In this document: positions 34,863 through 44,293 of the stretch, in pieces
Numbering within the stretch: the first letter of the stretch is position 1
Layout of the letters: each line of letters begins with the position of its first letter
DNA from: Ciceribacter sp. T2.26MG-112.2
GTDB lineage: Bacteria; Pseudomonadota; Alphaproteobacteria; Rhizobiales; Rhizobiaceae
Direction: 5' to 3'
Length of the DNA stretch: 64,000 nucleotides
NCBI RefSeq assembly: GCF_900492205.1
Contig: NZ_UEYQ01000016.1
Span: forward strand, 1 to 64,000
Notes under the pieces: model-generated
Told to the model about the DNA's origin: nothing
Seen by the model: the letters and a program-made list of their open reading frames with translations, nothing else
Databases searched by the model: none
Position numbers and translations under genes: made by a program

Positions 34863-35897
34863 TTACTTGCCCGTATTCGCCGCGACGAGTTCGCGGGCCT
34901 TGGCGACGAGAGCAGCGCCATCGATGCCCTTGCCATCGACTTCCTTGACCCAGCGGTCGACGACCGGCTCGAGAACGGTCTTGAAGGCGTCGGTTTCCTC
35001 TTGCGTCAGCTGGATGTGCTTGTTGCCGGCATCCGTTGCGACCTTGATGCCGTTCTCGTCGATCTGGCGCCAGATATCGGCCGCCTTCTTCACCCATTCC
35101 TCGCCGGAATTGTCGAGGAAGGCCTTCTGGATGTCCTCCGGCAGCGAGTTCCACTTGTCGAGGTTCATCGAAACCTGGAACGTCGTGGTGCCGAGGCGGG
35201 TCTTGTTGATACCTTCGATCTGGTACTCGGTCTGATCCTGCAGCTTCAGCGCCGGGATGATTTCCCACGGGATCAGCGCACCATCGACGACACCCTTGGA
35301 GAAGGCCTGCGGGATATCCGGAACCGGCATGGCGGCGGGAGCGGCACCGAGCGCCTCGATCACCCAGGCGCCGGTGCGGGTCGGAATACGCATCTTCTTG
35401 CCGGCTAGATCGGCCGGCTTGCGCACTTCGTCCTTGGCCATCTGGATCGCCTGGCCGGCATGGGTGTGAAGGAACATGACCTTCACGCCCTTGTACTCGG
35501 GAGCGAGATACTCGTCGAACATGGCGCGCATGGCGAGGTTGGTGGCGCGGATGTCATTGGTGTGGATGAACGGCAGCTCGAAGGCTTCGGTGCGCGGGAA
35601 GAGGCCCGGCGTGTAGCCGTTCACCGTCCAGACGAGATCGACGACACCGTCGCGCACCTGGCTGACCAGTTCCGGCGGAGCACCGCCGAGCGACATGGAC
35701 GGGTAGATCTCGATCTTGACCTTGCCGCCAGAGGCTTCCTCGATGCTCTTCGCCCAGGGCTCGAGCATCTGCGTCTGGGCCGGGGATTTCGGACCGAGGA
35801 AGTGGTGCAGTTTCAGCGTGACTTCCTGGGCGAGCGCCGAGGCGCTGAGCGCCGTGGTCGCCAGACCGGCAAGCAAGAGTGTCTTAAAGGATCTCAT
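34863..35897 (-). CDS. TRAP transporter substrate-binding protein (DctP family)
   Basis: This is the periplasmic receptor, 344 residues from the ATG placed nine bases after GGAGG. A signal peptide ends at ALA-QE. Typical DctP motifs are KIEIYPSMSLGGAPPELVSQ, KMRIPTRTGAWVIEALGAAP (the conserved Arg binds the ligand carboxylate) and GVVDGALIPWEI. Carboxylate ligands are usual; which one is unknown. An adjacent benzoylformate-decarboxylase-like enzyme suggests an aromatic 2-oxo acid or a relative. Confidence 0.92.
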   Translation of the reverse strand: MRSFKTLLLAGLATTALSASALAQEVTLKLHHFLGPKSPAQTQMLEPWAKSIEEASGGKVKIEIYPSMSLGGAPPELVSQVRDGVVDLVWTVNGYTPGLFPRTEAFELPFIHTNDIRATNLAMRAMFDEYLAPEYKGVKVMFLHTHAGQAIQMAKDEVRKPADLAGKKMRIPTRTGAWVIEALGAAPAAMPVPDIPQAFSKGVVDGALIPWEIIPALKLQDQTEYQIEGINKTRLGTTTFQVSMNLDKWNSLPEDIQKAFLDNSGEEWVKKAADIWRQIDENGIKVATDAGNKHIQLTQEETDAFKTVLEPVVDRWVKEVDGKGIDGAALVAKARELVAANTGK

Positions 35898-35957
35898 TGG
35901 CATTTTCCTCCCTGTTAAAGGCCATTGAATACGCTCCGCCGGCTGGCGGACTGTCTG

Positions 35958-37673
35958 TTACGCCACCCGAATATCGAGCAGCGCGGTACGTTTATTGTCC
36001 ATCACCTCGGTGATCGCCGCCTGCAAGGCGGCGGCAAGGTCGCCGCGCTCCGTCACCTTGCGCGCCCAGGCATTGCTGGCTTCGGCGACCTTGGTGAAAT
36101 CGGGGCTCGGCGAAAGACCGGTCAGCGGCATCTGGTTGGCCTTGGCCGCATAGCCGTCGGGATAGAGCATGGTCACCGACTGGCGCACCGCTCCCCATTC
36201 CGCATTGTTGAGAATGACGATCAGAACCGGAATGTCGTAGGCCTCCATGATCTGGTGGCAGGCGACCGGATTGGCGAACATGTAGGACCCGTCGCCGAGC
36301 GTGGCTATGACAAGCCGCTCGGGCTTGGCGAGCTTCATGCCCATGGCGCAGGGCAGCGACCAGCCGAGACCGCCGGAATGCGGCTCCTGGTACCAGGCCT
36401 GGGCGTGATCCAGCGTCATCGGCGCCAGCGGGCAGCCGAGTTCGGAAAGCACGGTCGCCTGACGTCCGGCGATCGCCTTGGATAATTCGAGCGACACATG
36501 GGCCTTGCTCATCACCGGTCCGGTCTCGCCTTCCGCGGAGGCGATCACCTGATGGCGAAGCTCTGATGTCCGGCGCTCGATCGTCGCGCGGCGCGCCGCC
36601 CGGCCTTCCGGATCGGGATCGCGACGGGCCCGAAGAGCCGACAGCAGCGCGACGATGCCCGTCGACGTCTCGCTGGCGATCGACAGGTCGGAGCGGAAAT
36701 TGCGCACCGGGAAACGGCTGAACAGGGGATTGGGGCCAAGCTGGATCACCCTGGCCTCGTCCCGCGGATTCTGCAGGTCGGGCGCCCAGGGGGCGAGCGC
36801 ATCGATCACCAGGATTACATCCGCCTCGGACAGCCACGGCTCTGGATTGCCGCCGGCAAACATCGCGTGATCGGTCGGAATGCCGATCTGCGTCGCCCAA
36901 TAGTGCACCACGGGAATGGCAAATTCCGTGGCCAGCGCCGACAGTGCGGTAAAGCCTGCATCGTCGCCTGCCCCGCGCTGGACGAAGATCACCGGATTGC
37001 GGGCCGATAGCAGCCAGTCCGCTGCCATGTCGATCGCGGCAGCCGAGGCTTCCGCGACGGCCGGCGCCATGAGGGGTGTCTCGGCAATGCCGCCCGCATC
37101 GATCTGCTCGGACAGAACCTCGCGCGGCAGGCTGATATAGACCGGACCCTTGGGCGTCGAATTGGCGATCGCATGGCCGCGGTCGAGGATCTCGGCGATC
37201 TGCTCGGGAAAGCGCAACTCGTAGTCCCACTTCACCGCTTCCCGTACCAAGGCCGTCTGGTCGCGCATTTCCTGCCCCCAGCCGATCGGCACGGTGCGTG
37301 CGCCGAACCGTCCGCGCTCGACAGTCGGCGTGCGGCCCGACATCAGCACCATCGGCACATGGTCGGTGGCGGCATTGAGCGCACCGATCGCGCCGTTCGC
37401 CAGCCCGACATTGGTGTGCAGCATCACGGCCTGGGCCCGGCCCGTCAGGAAGTAATAGCCGTGCGCCATGCCGAGTGCGGCATGTTCATGCGGAATGGTA
37501 ATGGCTTGCGGCAGGGCGATGCCGGATGCGGCGGCCTCGGCAAGGCCCTCGATGATGGGCGGGAAATCGGTTCCGGAATTGGCGAAGACATAGTCCACGC
37601 CGAGCGTCTTCAAGCGGCTGAAGATCACACTGCCGGCGCTGACCTCACCAGATTTTGCATTCCGAGCATCCAA
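35958..37673 (-). CDS. TPP-dependent 2-oxoacid decarboxylase-like enzyme (benzoylformate decarboxylase relative)
   Basis: The 571-residue protein has the three domains of the acetolactate synthase/decarboxylase family. Translation starts at TTG 37673, preceded by GGGAGGG. The TPP-activating Glu63 lies in IPHEHAALGM. The C-terminal cofactor motif begins GDGSYMF and ends NNAEWG. Ser33 in ANSGTDFP and His86 in MLHTNVGLANG align by position with benzoylformate decarboxylase Ser26 and His70. It probably decarboxylates an aromatic or branched 2-oxo acid. It is divergent from the IclR gene and upstream of the TRAP genes on the same strand, so they likely form one regulon. Confidence 0.8.
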   Translation of the reverse strand: MDARNAKSGEVSAGSVIFSRLKTLGVDYVFANSGTDFPPIIEGLAEAAASGIALPQAITIPHEHAALGMAHGYYFLTGRAQAVMLHTNVGLANGAIGALNAATDHVPMVLMSGRTPTVERGRFGARTVPIGWGQEMRDQTALVREAVKWDYELRFPEQIAEILDRGHAIANSTPKGPVYISLPREVLSEQIDAGGIAETPLMAPAVAEASAAAIDMAADWLLSARNPVIFVQRGAGDDAGFTALSALATEFAIPVVHYWATQIGIPTDHAMFAGGNPEPWLSEADVILVIDALAPWAPDLQNPRDEARVIQLGPNPLFSRFPVRNFRSDLSIASETSTGIVALLSALRARRDPDPEGRAARRATIERRTSELRHQVIASAEGETGPVMSKAHVSLELSKAIAGRQATVLSELGCPLAPMTLDHAQAWYQEPHSGGLGWSLPCAMGMKLAKPERLVIATLGDGSYMFANPVACHQIMEAYDIPVLIVILNNAEWGAVRQSVTMLYPDGYAAKANQMPLTGLSPSPDFTKVAEASNAWARKVTERGDLAAALQAAITEVMDNKRTALLDIRVA

Positions 37674-37700
37674 GTTGCGACCCTCCCAAGTCGGCTTGAC

Positions 37701-37731
37701 ATTTCAATAATTGAAATACAAATTTCAATAA
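37701..37731. promoter_or_regulatory. Candidate IclR-type operator: 17-bp perfect palindrome plus a half-site
   Basis: ATTTCAATAATTGAAAT at 37701-37717 is perfect 8-1-8 dyad symmetry. ATTTCAATAA is repeated at 37722-37731, exactly 21 bases (two helical turns) after its first copy. A TTGACA element (37696-37701) and TACAAA (37717-37722) flank the palindrome, forming a possible promoter on the plus strand. It lies between the divergent TPP-enzyme and IclR genes. Confidence 0.75.
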
Positions 37732-37793
37732 CTATCACATTCTTGAGCCAGGCCGTCAAGGGTGAGAGATTGATGAGAATAACTAATGAATAA

Positions 37794-38579
37794 ATGAGCG
37801 CGAGCGATAGAATGGCCACCCCTACCAATAACTCGATCGTCAAGGCCTTCGCCATCCTCGATCTTTTCGACGACCAGCGTGACGAGCTAACGACGGCGGA
37901 CGTGGCCGAGCTCGTGGGGCTGAACACGATCACCGCACATCGCTTCCTCAAGACTCTGGTCTCGGTCGGCGCGCTGCACTCCCCCCGCAAGGGGATTTAC
38001 CGGCCCGGCGGAAAGCTGATCGAATACGGCGAGCGAGCCCGGAGCGCCCGGCAACTGGCGATGCAACTGCAGCCCTTCCTCAATGCTCTGGCCGCCGAAT
38101 CGGGCGAAGGCGCCATGGCCACCACCTTTGACGGCACGATGATCACCTGCATTGCCGCCGCGCATTCCAACAACGCCTATGTCTACAGTGCCCGTGTCGG
38201 CGCGCGTATCGAAGCCTATGCTACGGCCAATGGCAAACTCTGGCTTGCCTATTCGGGCAAGGAGGCTGTCGAGAGTTATCTGGAGGCCAACAAACTGGTG
38301 CCGCTGTCCCGCGCCACGCTGATCAACCGCGACAGCGTCTTGCGGGAAACGGAGGAGATCCGGCGAAAGGGCTATGCAGTCAACCGGGGCGAGCGCGAGG
38401 CGGGTCTGAGCGCCGTGGCCATGCCGATCTTTGCTCCGAATGGTGCCATGATCGCCGGGATCTCCATCTTCGCTCCCATCCCGGCACTGGACCAGCAAAC
38501 CGAAACCAGCTTCACTTCCCTATTGAAGGTCGCGGTCGCCGCTGCTCAAGATACGCTCTTTCCTCCCTCGCAGCCGTGA
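37794..38579 (+). CDS. IclR-family transcriptional regulator
   Basis: The 261-residue protein has an N-terminal winged helix-turn-helix (SIVKAFAILDLFDDQ then VAELVGLNTITAHRFLKTL) and a C-terminal effector-binding domain with the ANGKLWLAY and GYAVNRGEREAGLSAVAMPI motifs. It diverges from the TPP-enzyme/TRAP genes, with a palindromic operator candidate between them. It is most likely their regulator. The first Met is used here; a second Met at codon 7 is possible. Confidence 0.9.
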   Translation: MSASDRMATPTNNSIVKAFAILDLFDDQRDELTTADVAELVGLNTITAHRFLKTLVSVGALHSPRKGIYRPGGKLIEYGERARSARQLAMQLQPFLNALAAESGEGAMATTFDGTMITCIAAAHSNNAYVYSARVGARIEAYATANGKLWLAYSGKEAVESYLEANKLVPLSRATLINRDSVLRETEEIRRKGYAVNRGEREAGLSAVAMPIFAPNGAMIAGISIFAPIPALDQQTETSFTSLLKVAVAAAQDTLFPPSQP

Positions 38580-38668
38580 GATCGCGCCCTCCCCTCCGAC
38601 AGCGATTGAACTCGCGCATATCCGCGTGGTACGGGGGACATTCGTTTCCCGACCTTTGAAAGATCGCC

Positions 38669-39364
38669 ATGCTCCCCTGGATCCAGCTCGATTCCGCCGT
38701 CATTCCCGGTGGGGGTGGCGAATTGCGCCTCAAACAGCGCGGCACCGAGTTCTCGATCATGCTCGGGACCAACGAGCTGATGAACAGCCGGCTGAGCGGT
38801 TCGGAAGAGGCGCTGGCGACGCTCGCCTGGGAACGGATCGTACCGCGCAAGCGCCCCCAAATCCTGATCGGCGGCCTTGGCATGGGCTTCACGCTGCGCG
38901 CCGCCCTCGCCGTCCTGCCGGCCGATGCGCAGGTGACCGTCGCCGAACTGGTGCCCGCCGTCGTCGCCTGGGCGCGGGGCCCTATGGCCGAGGTCTTCAA
39001 GGGCAGCCTCGACGATCCGCGGGTCAAGGTGCATGTCGGCGACGTGGCCTCGCTCATCCACACCTACCGCCACAGCTATGACGCGATCCTGCTCGACGTC
39101 GACAATGGCCCGCAAGGACTGACCCGGTCGGCCAATGACGGCCTCTACGACTATGCCGGCCTGCGTGCGGCCAAGGGGGCGCTACGCGCCAGGGGCGTGC
39201 TGGCCGTCTGGTCCTCAGGACCCAATCCGGGCTTCACGCGCCGCCTGGGCACCCTCGGTTTCAAGGTCAAGGAAGAGCACGTTCGCGCCGGCAAGAAGCG
39301 CGGCGCCCGCCATGTCATCTGGCTGGCAAGCCCGGATGGCGGGGACGGTGCCACGCAGCCATAA
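38669..39364 (+). CDS. Spermidine-synthase-like / SAM-dependent methyltransferase-fold protein
   Basis: The 231-residue protein starts with beta-strand sequence (MLPWIQLDSAVIPGGGGELR), then has the Rossmann motif ILIGGLGMGFTLRAALA (about residues 65-81), VTVAELVPAVVAWARG, the acidic cofactor loop, and YDAILLDVDNGPQG. The pattern matches the PAPT/SpeE fold, but the short length and lost polyamine-site residues leave its substrate open. It stands between the IclR gene and the convergent epimerase gene. Confidence 0.75.
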   Translation: MLPWIQLDSAVIPGGGGELRLKQRGTEFSIMLGTNELMNSRLSGSEEALATLAWERIVPRKRPQILIGGLGMGFTLRAALAVLPADAQVTVAELVPAVVAWARGPMAEVFKGSLDDPRVKVHVGDVASLIHTYRHSYDAILLDVDNGPQGLTRSANDGLYDYAGLRAAKGALRARGVLAVWSSGPNPGFTRRLGTLGFKVKEEHVRAGKKRGARHVIWLASPDGGDGATQP

Positions 39365-39415
39365 CACCCTCCGGCCCCAGACTTTTCTATCGCGGCGACA
39401 CCGTTCTGTGCGGAT

Positions 39416-40405
39416 TCAGCCCCAGAGCGCCGGCTCCGGCATCTGCATCATCGACCCCTCGTAGCGGATCGGCGACGCGCGGTCGGCGGCGAGAAGCAAC
39501 GGACCGTCGAGATCGGCAAAGCCCGCCCCTTGCGCGACGAAGAAGGCCGGCGCCATGGCAAGCGAGGTGCCGAGCATGCAGCCGACCATGATGTCGAAGC
39601 CTGAGGCGACCGCCGCATCGCGCATCAGAAGCGCCTCGGTCAGCCCGCCTGTCTTGTCGAGCTTGATGTTGATCGCATCATACTTGCCCTTGAGATGGCC
39701 GAGCGATGCCCGGTCGTGGCAACTTTCGTCGGCGCAGACCGGCAATATCCGCGCAATCGTCCTGAGGGCCTCATCCTGTCCTGCCGGCAGCGGCTGTTCG
39801 ACCAGCGCCACGCCGAGGCGGATCAGCGTCGGCGCAAGCGCCAGATATTGCTCGACCGTCCAGCCCTCGTTGGCATCGACAATGATGCGGGAATTCGGCG
39901 CGCCGGCGCGTGCCGCCTCGATGCGGCCAAGATCGTCGTCGGTGCCGAGCTTGACCTTGAGCAGCGGACGTTCCGCATTCTTCGCCGCCGCCTCGCGCAT
40001 GCTCTCCGGCGTGCCGAGCGAGAGGGTGAAAGCCGTTTCGATCGGTTTCGGGGATGAAAGGCCGGCCAACTGCCAGACCGGCTTTCCGGCCCGCTTGGCC
40101 TCGAGATCCCAGAAAGCACAGTCGAGCGCGTTGCGCGCCGCCCCAGGCCCTAGCCGGCTTTGAAGGCCGTGCCGGTCAAGACCCTCGTGCAGATCATTGG
40201 CAACCCCGAGAATTGCCTCCATCACGCCGTCGACCGTCTCACCATAGCGCGCATAGGGCACGCATTCGCCACACCCGACATGGCTGCCGTCGGACACCGT
40301 GACGGTCACCACCCGGATTTCGGTGCGCGACCCGCGCGAGATGGTGAAAGAGCCGGCGACCGGAAAAACGTCTTCGACGGCCGTGAGACTGAGTCCATTC
40401 ACCAT
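39416..40405 (-). CDS. Dipeptide epimerase of the enolase superfamily (YcjG/DgcA-like)
   Basis: The 329-residue enzyme starts at MVNGLSL after GGAGGGA. It has the (beta/alpha)7 barrel residues of the L-Ala-D/L-Glu epimerase group: Lys150-x-Lys152 (LLKVKLG), Asp177 (IVDANEGW), Glu203 (LVEQPLP), Asp226 (CADESCHD) and Lys248 (NIKLDKTGG). It would epimerise Ala-Glu dipeptides from murein or, as DgcA, N-acyl-glutamate. A DgcN (DUF1611) partner is not present beside it. Confidence 0.87.
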   Translation of the reverse strand: MVNGLSLTAVEDVFPVAGSFTISRGSRTEIRVVTVTVSDGSHVGCGECVPYARYGETVDGVMEAILGVANDLHEGLDRHGLQSRLGPGAARNALDCAFWDLEAKRAGKPVWQLAGLSSPKPIETAFTLSLGTPESMREAAAKNAERPLLKVKLGTDDDLGRIEAARAGAPNSRIIVDANEGWTVEQYLALAPTLIRLGVALVEQPLPAGQDEALRTIARILPVCADESCHDRASLGHLKGKYDAINIKLDKTGGLTEALLMRDAAVASGFDIMVGCMLGTSLAMAPAFFVAQGAGFADLDGPLLLAADRASPIRYEGSMMQMPEPALWG

Positions 40406-40616
40406 TTTACCGTCCCTCCATAAGGCGTCCGTGCCGCGTCGCGAATCGGCGCCCCTTGCGCGTTGCGACATTCCTTTCTATATCCGTCAACAATTAGGTC
40501 GAGGCCTCATCAGTCGACGGACTGCAATTTGCCCCAATCCCATACCAGCAAGCTGGCGATGGCGACAGGGCGTCCCGTGCCTCGCCTGCGAACGCATCAG
40601 ATTGGCGGAAAAGCCC

Positions 40617-41813
40617 GTGAACACGCTGGATTTTGACAAGAAGCCGGAAGATACGCGCGTCGTCGTCGCCATGTCGGGCGGGGTCGACTCCTCGGTCGTG
40701 GCCGGTCTGCTGAAACGCGAAGGCTATGACGTCCTTGGCATAACGCTGCAACTCTACGATCACGGCGCCGCCGTCCACCGCGCCGGCTCGTGCTGCGCCG
40801 GCCAGGACATCGACGATGCGCGCCGCGTCTGCGAAACGCTCGGCATCCCCCATTACGTGCTCGACTACGAGCAGCGCTTCCGCGACACGGTGATCAACCC
40901 GTTCATGGAAAGCTATGTGGCCGGCGAGACACCGATCCCCTGCGTCGCCTGCAACCAGACCGTCAAGTTCGCCGACCTGCTGGCGACGGCCCGCGAACTC
41001 GGCGCCGATGCGCTGGCGACCGGCCATTACATCCGCTCGAAGTCGGTTCCTCTGCCGAACGATCCGGGCCACCGCGCGCTGTTCCGCCCGATCGACAGCG
41101 AACGCGACCAGAGCTATTTCCTCTTTGCCACCACCCAGGAGCAGATCGACTATCTGCGCTTTCCGCTTGGCGCCATGTCCAAGGCCGAAACGCGAAAGCT
41201 CGCCGAAGACATGGGTCTCGTCGTCGCCCAAAAGGCCGACAGCCAGGACATCTGCTTCGTGCCGCAGGGCAAATATGCCGATGTCATCAACAAGCTGCGT
41301 CCCGATTCGGCGCTCGCCGGCGAGATCGTCCATCTCGATGGCCGCGTTCTGGGTCACCATGATGGCATCCTGCATTACACCATCGGCCAGCGTAAGGGTC
41401 TCGGCGTGGCGACCGGCGAACCGCTCTACGTCGTCTATCTCGACGCCCGCTCGCGCCGCGTCATCGTCGGACCGCGCGAGGCGCTGGAAACCCACCGCGT
41501 CTATCTGCGCGACATCAACTGGCTGGGCGACCACGGGCTGGAAGAAACGGCCCGCGACGGCTTCGCCTGTTTCGCCAAGGTCCGCTCGACCCGTCCGCCG
41601 GCCCCTGCCGTGCTGCACGCCGACGAACGTGGCGTCTATGTCGACCTGGAAATCGGCGAAGCCGGTATCGCGCCGGGCCAGGCCTGCGTTCTCTATTCCG
41701 CGCCGGGTGCGGATGCGCGCGTCTATGGCGGCGGTTTCATCGACAGATCCGAACGCGCGGCAGACGCGGAAAGCCAGCTGAAGGCATTGCTTGCAAGCCC
41801 GGTCGCGGCCTGA
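40617..41813 (+). CDS. mnmA: tRNA-specific 2-thiouridylase
   Basis: MnmA adds sulfur to U34 of tRNA-Lys, -Glu and -Gln. The 398-residue protein starts at GTG 40617 ([12 protein letters not shown], the normal rhizobial N-terminus); an in-frame extension upstream is unlikely. The PP-loop AMSGGVDSS lies at 18-26. The catalytic Cys pair is Cys112 ([10 protein letters not shown]) and Cys213 (DSQDICFVP). A tRNA-Met gene lies 137 bases downstream. Confidence 0.95.
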   Translation: MNTLDFDKKPEDTRVVVAMSGGVDSSVVAGLLKREGYDVLGITLQLYDHGAAVHRAGSCCAGQDIDDARRVCETLGIPHYVLDYEQRFRDTVINPFMESYVAGETPIPCVACNQTVKFADLLATARELGADALATGHYIRSKSVPLPNDPGHRALFRPIDSERDQSYFLFATTQEQIDYLRFPLGAMSKAETRKLAEDMGLVVAQKADSQDICFVPQGKYADVINKLRPDSALAGEIVHLDGRVLGHHDGILHYTIGQRKGLGVATGEPLYVVYLDARSRRVIVGPREALETHRVYLRDINWLGDHGLEETARDGFACFAKVRSTRPPAPAVLHADERGVYVDLEIGEAGIAPGQACVLYSAPGADARVYGGGFIDRSERAADAESQLKALLASPVAA

Positions 41814-41868
41814 GGCGAACGCCTCGCCCAAGTCCACAGAAGTGCTTCGGTTTTTGCTTGCCGCGCGC

Positions 41869-41897
41869 TTGACACTGGCAGGATCATCGCCTTATAA
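41869..41897 (+). promoter_or_regulatory. Strong sigma-70 promoter for tRNA-Met
   Basis: TTGACA (41869-41874) and TTATAA (41892-41897), spaced 17 bases, match the housekeeping consensus. A start near 41904 would leave a leader of about 46 bases before the tRNA. Confidence 0.8.
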
Positions 41898-41949
41898 GCC
41901 GCCCATCGCTTCGGACGGCTCCGCTTTTCAGCAGGCCTTCGCGATGTGT

Positions 41950-42026
41950 GGCGGGGTAGCTCAGGTGGTTAGAGCGTGGGATTCATAACCCCAAGGTCGG
42001 CGGTTCAAGTCCGCCTCCCGCTACCA
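41950..42026 (+). tRNA. tRNA-Met (anticodon CAT), elongator-like
   Basis: The 77-nt cloverleaf has an encoded CCA. The acceptor GGCGGGG pairs with TCCCGCT (G-U pairs at both ends), the D-arm is AGCTCAGGTGGTTAGAGC, the anticodon loop is TTCATAA, and the T-arm is GGCGGTTCAAGTCCGCC. The first acceptor pair is G-U rather than the unpaired C-A of initiator tRNA, and the anticodon stem lacks three consecutive G-C pairs, so it is an elongator tRNA. An A-C mismatch occurs at 31-39. Confidence 0.95.
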
Positions 42027-42104
42027 AATTTCTCTTCTTCGAAAATCTGAAAATCTCAACCGGACGCAACGTGTCAGGCACCGCCGGTTGCGGCATCTGC
42101 CGAG

Positions 42105-43541
42105 TCACGTGTCGTTGCGCCCGGTGCGGAAACGGTCGAAACCTTCAGCAAATCGGTCATCGTCGAACGGATAGAGCCAGCGGCCGAGCCGCCTGAGCGC
42201 GGGGTCGGACTGTTCGCGGAAGAATCCGATCGGATCGCGCCGATAGGAGGCCGCGTCGTCGGCATTGCCTATGCGGGCGACAAGCGGTCCGACGACCAGC
42301 GGCAGCAGACGACGCCAGCCGAGCAGGCCATATGCACCGAACGGTCGCCAGGGCGACGGGCGCCGTCGCGCCGAGAGCAGCCGGCGGCTGTCATCGGGCA
42401 GACCGTCCCTCTGCCATTCGACCATTTCGGCCAGCGTGGTCTCGAAGCACCGCTGGGCACCCGTGCGTGGATCGAAATAGCGCGGATAGATGAGATAGAC
42501 CCCGGCGAACAGCGCCTCCAGGCTGAGTGCGCGGCCCCGGCGCGGGTTCGCCTGGCGATCGTCGGTCAGTCCCCAGCCGGCATAGAAGGGCGAGCCGGAG
42601 ACCGTCACCCGTTTGCCCCGCATCAAGGCCTCGAAGCCGGCGAGCGAGGTGATCGTGTAGACGTGGTCGACGGCATCGAGCACGTCGGGCAGCGCCATAG
42701 GCGCGGTCAGGACATGGCAGAGATCCGCCACTTCGGCCGGATCGGAGCTCGGCCGTCGCACGCCCTTCAGCACGTCCGGATGCGGCTTGTAGAGGATCGT
42801 CGCGCCGGGATTTTCCCGCGCCGCCAAACGTACCAGATCATTGTTGAGGATCGGCCGCTCGGCGCCGTAGCGGATCGAGGCGTCGCTCTCGACCTGGCCG
42901 ACCACCAGCACCTTGCGCCCCGGACCTCGAGGCAGCTCGACCTTCCCTCGCGCCTGCTGCCCGCCATACTTGCCGATCCGATGCGCGAGCATGGCGGCAA
43001 TCCCCGCCCTCGCCCGCTCGATCAGCGCCGGATCGGCATCGAAATCATAGGTCCTCAGCAGGTCTTCCAGATCGGACGGCCCACGACTGTCGAAGAAGGG
43101 CCGTTGCCGGTCTAGGGTGAGCGAAAACGGCGCGCTCTGGCCGGCGGTGCCGCCGACCGAACGCAGGAAACCGTCCTCGATGAAGCTGACCGGGATGTTG
43201 CGGCTGGCGCAGAAATCCGCCGCTGCCTGCGGCAGGTTCGGCCCCCAGACGATCACGCTCGGGTTTTCGAGCGCCGCGAGGCGGGCCTGCCAGACGTCAA
43301 CGAATTCCTTGTCTCCGACGAAGAACGGCATGTAGTGGAAGTCCCATTCCGGGAAATACGCCTCCAGCACCGACCGCTTCCACTCATGGATATGGAAGGC
43401 GACGACGGGCGGGCGATCGGTCAGGGGTCGCGGCATGGGCCGGGCTTGTTCCTCGTTGGCGGGCAACCGTTCATAACCCGGCGTGGCCGGGCCGACAATC
43501 GCCGCACTACCAGTTCGCCTCGCCACTCTGCTTTGGTTCAC
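42105..43541 (-). CDS. KpsC/KpsS-like capsule beta-Kdo transferase (single module)
   Basis: The 478-residue protein belongs to the capsule_synth family. EDGFLRSVGGT, LVVGQVESDASIRYG and YTITSLAGFEALMRGKRVTV followed by SPFYAGWGLTDD are the classic KpsC/KpsS motifs; members add Kdo to a lipid acceptor at the start of capsule synthesis. KpsC of E. coli has two such modules (~670 residues), this has one. Translation could start at 43541 or at the Met 35 codons later (MPRPLTD). It is not in a capsule cluster and is convergent with tRNA-Met. Confidence 0.83.
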   Translation of the reverse strand: MNQSRVARRTGSAAIVGPATPGYERLPANEEQARPMPRPLTDRPPVVAFHIHEWKRSVLEAYFPEWDFHYMPFFVGDKEFVDVWQARLAALENPSVIVWGPNLPQAAADFCASRNIPVSFIEDGFLRSVGGTAGQSAPFSLTLDRQRPFFDSRGPSDLEDLLRTYDFDADPALIERARAGIAAMLAHRIGKYGGQQARGKVELPRGPGRKVLVVGQVESDASIRYGAERPILNNDLVRLAARENPGATILYKPHPDVLKGVRRPSSDPAEVADLCHVLTAPMALPDVLDAVDHVYTITSLAGFEALMRGKRVTVSGSPFYAGWGLTDDRQANPRRGRALSLEALFAGVYLIYPRYFDPRTGAQRCFETTLAEMVEWQRDGLPDDSRRLLSARRRPSPWRPFGAYGLLGWRRLLPLVVGPLVARIGNADDAASYRRDPIGFFREQSDPALRRLGRWLYPFDDDRFAEGFDRFRTGRNDT

Positions 43542-43647
43542 AGCCCCTGGCGCACCCGCCCGTCCGGGTGGGCGAGGACCATTAAGGATCCGAAAACCTT
43601 TCGTTAAATTTTAAGTAATATCCTGGCCGCCTGAATGAGGATGAACG

Positions 43648-44226
43648 ATGCGTGGCGTAATTGTCGTTGGCCTTCTGCTGGCATTGACTGCTTGTGCGAA
43701 ACCGCCGAGCCAGACGAAGAATGCCTGCGCGATTTTCGAGCAGCGCGACGGCCTGTTCAACAACTGGCGCCGCGCGGCCGAAAAGACCGAACGCGAATAT
43801 GGCGTGCCGGTGCCGATCCTCATGGCGACGATCTACACGGAATCCGGCTTCCGCCACAACGCCAAGCCGCCGCGCAAGAAGCTGCTGGGCTTCATTCCCT
43901 GGAAGCGCAAGTCGTCTGCCTATGGTTATTCGCAGGCCCTCGACGGCACCTGGGATCGCTACCAGCGCGAGACCGGCCGATGGAGCGCGCGCCGAACCGA
44001 CTTCTCCGACGCCATGCAGTTCATCGGCTGGTATCACCGCCAGACGGCGGAAAAGAGCGGCATCCCCCTCAACGATCCCTACAAGCTCTACCTCGCCTAT
44101 CATTCCGGTCACGCCGGCTATGCGCGCGGCAGCTGGCGCAACAATTCCGAGGCGCTGAACGGCGCCAAGCGTTTCACCGACATCACCTACACCTATGCGC
44201 GGCAGTTGAAGAACTGCCCGAACTGA
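43648..44226 (+). CDS. Lytic-transglycosylase (SLT-domain) lipoprotein
   Basis: The 192-residue protein has a lipoprotein signal (lipobox LTAC, Cys16), placing it at the outer or inner membrane. The SLT core includes LMATIYTESGFRHNA, where the Glu is catalytic, AYGYSQALDGTWDRY and LYLAYHSGHAGYARGSW. It would cleave peptidoglycan glycan strands. A short linker carrying basic residues (PPRKKLLGFIPWKRK) interrupts the domain, as in rhizobial homologues. It is followed by a terminator. Confidence 0.85.
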   Translation: MRGVIVVGLLLALTACAKPPSQTKNACAIFEQRDGLFNNWRRAAEKTEREYGVPVPILMATIYTESGFRHNAKPPRKKLLGFIPWKRKSSAYGYSQALDGTWDRYQRETGRWSARRTDFSDAMQFIGWYHRQTAEKSGIPLNDPYKLYLAYHSGHAGYARGSWRNNSEALNGAKRFTDITYTYARQLKNCPN

Positions 44227-44248
44227 GCATCCACCGCCGGCAGACGCG

Positions 44249-44276
44249 AAAAGGCCCGCGCGAAGCGGGCCTTTTT
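44249..44276. terminator. Intrinsic terminator between the SLT lipoprotein and Tim44 genes
   Basis: AAAGGCCCGC pairs with GCGGGCCTTT across a short loop, with runs of A and T on either side. It sits between convergent genes and can serve both. Confidence 0.85.
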
Positions 44277-44293
44277 GTCTGATGAAATGAGCC

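Noticed and set aside
41950-43541. tRNA-Met as an integration site for a genomic island
   Set aside because: No integrase gene or repeated tRNA 3' end could be seen nearby; the adjacent gene is a capsule-type transferase, not a phage or island gene.
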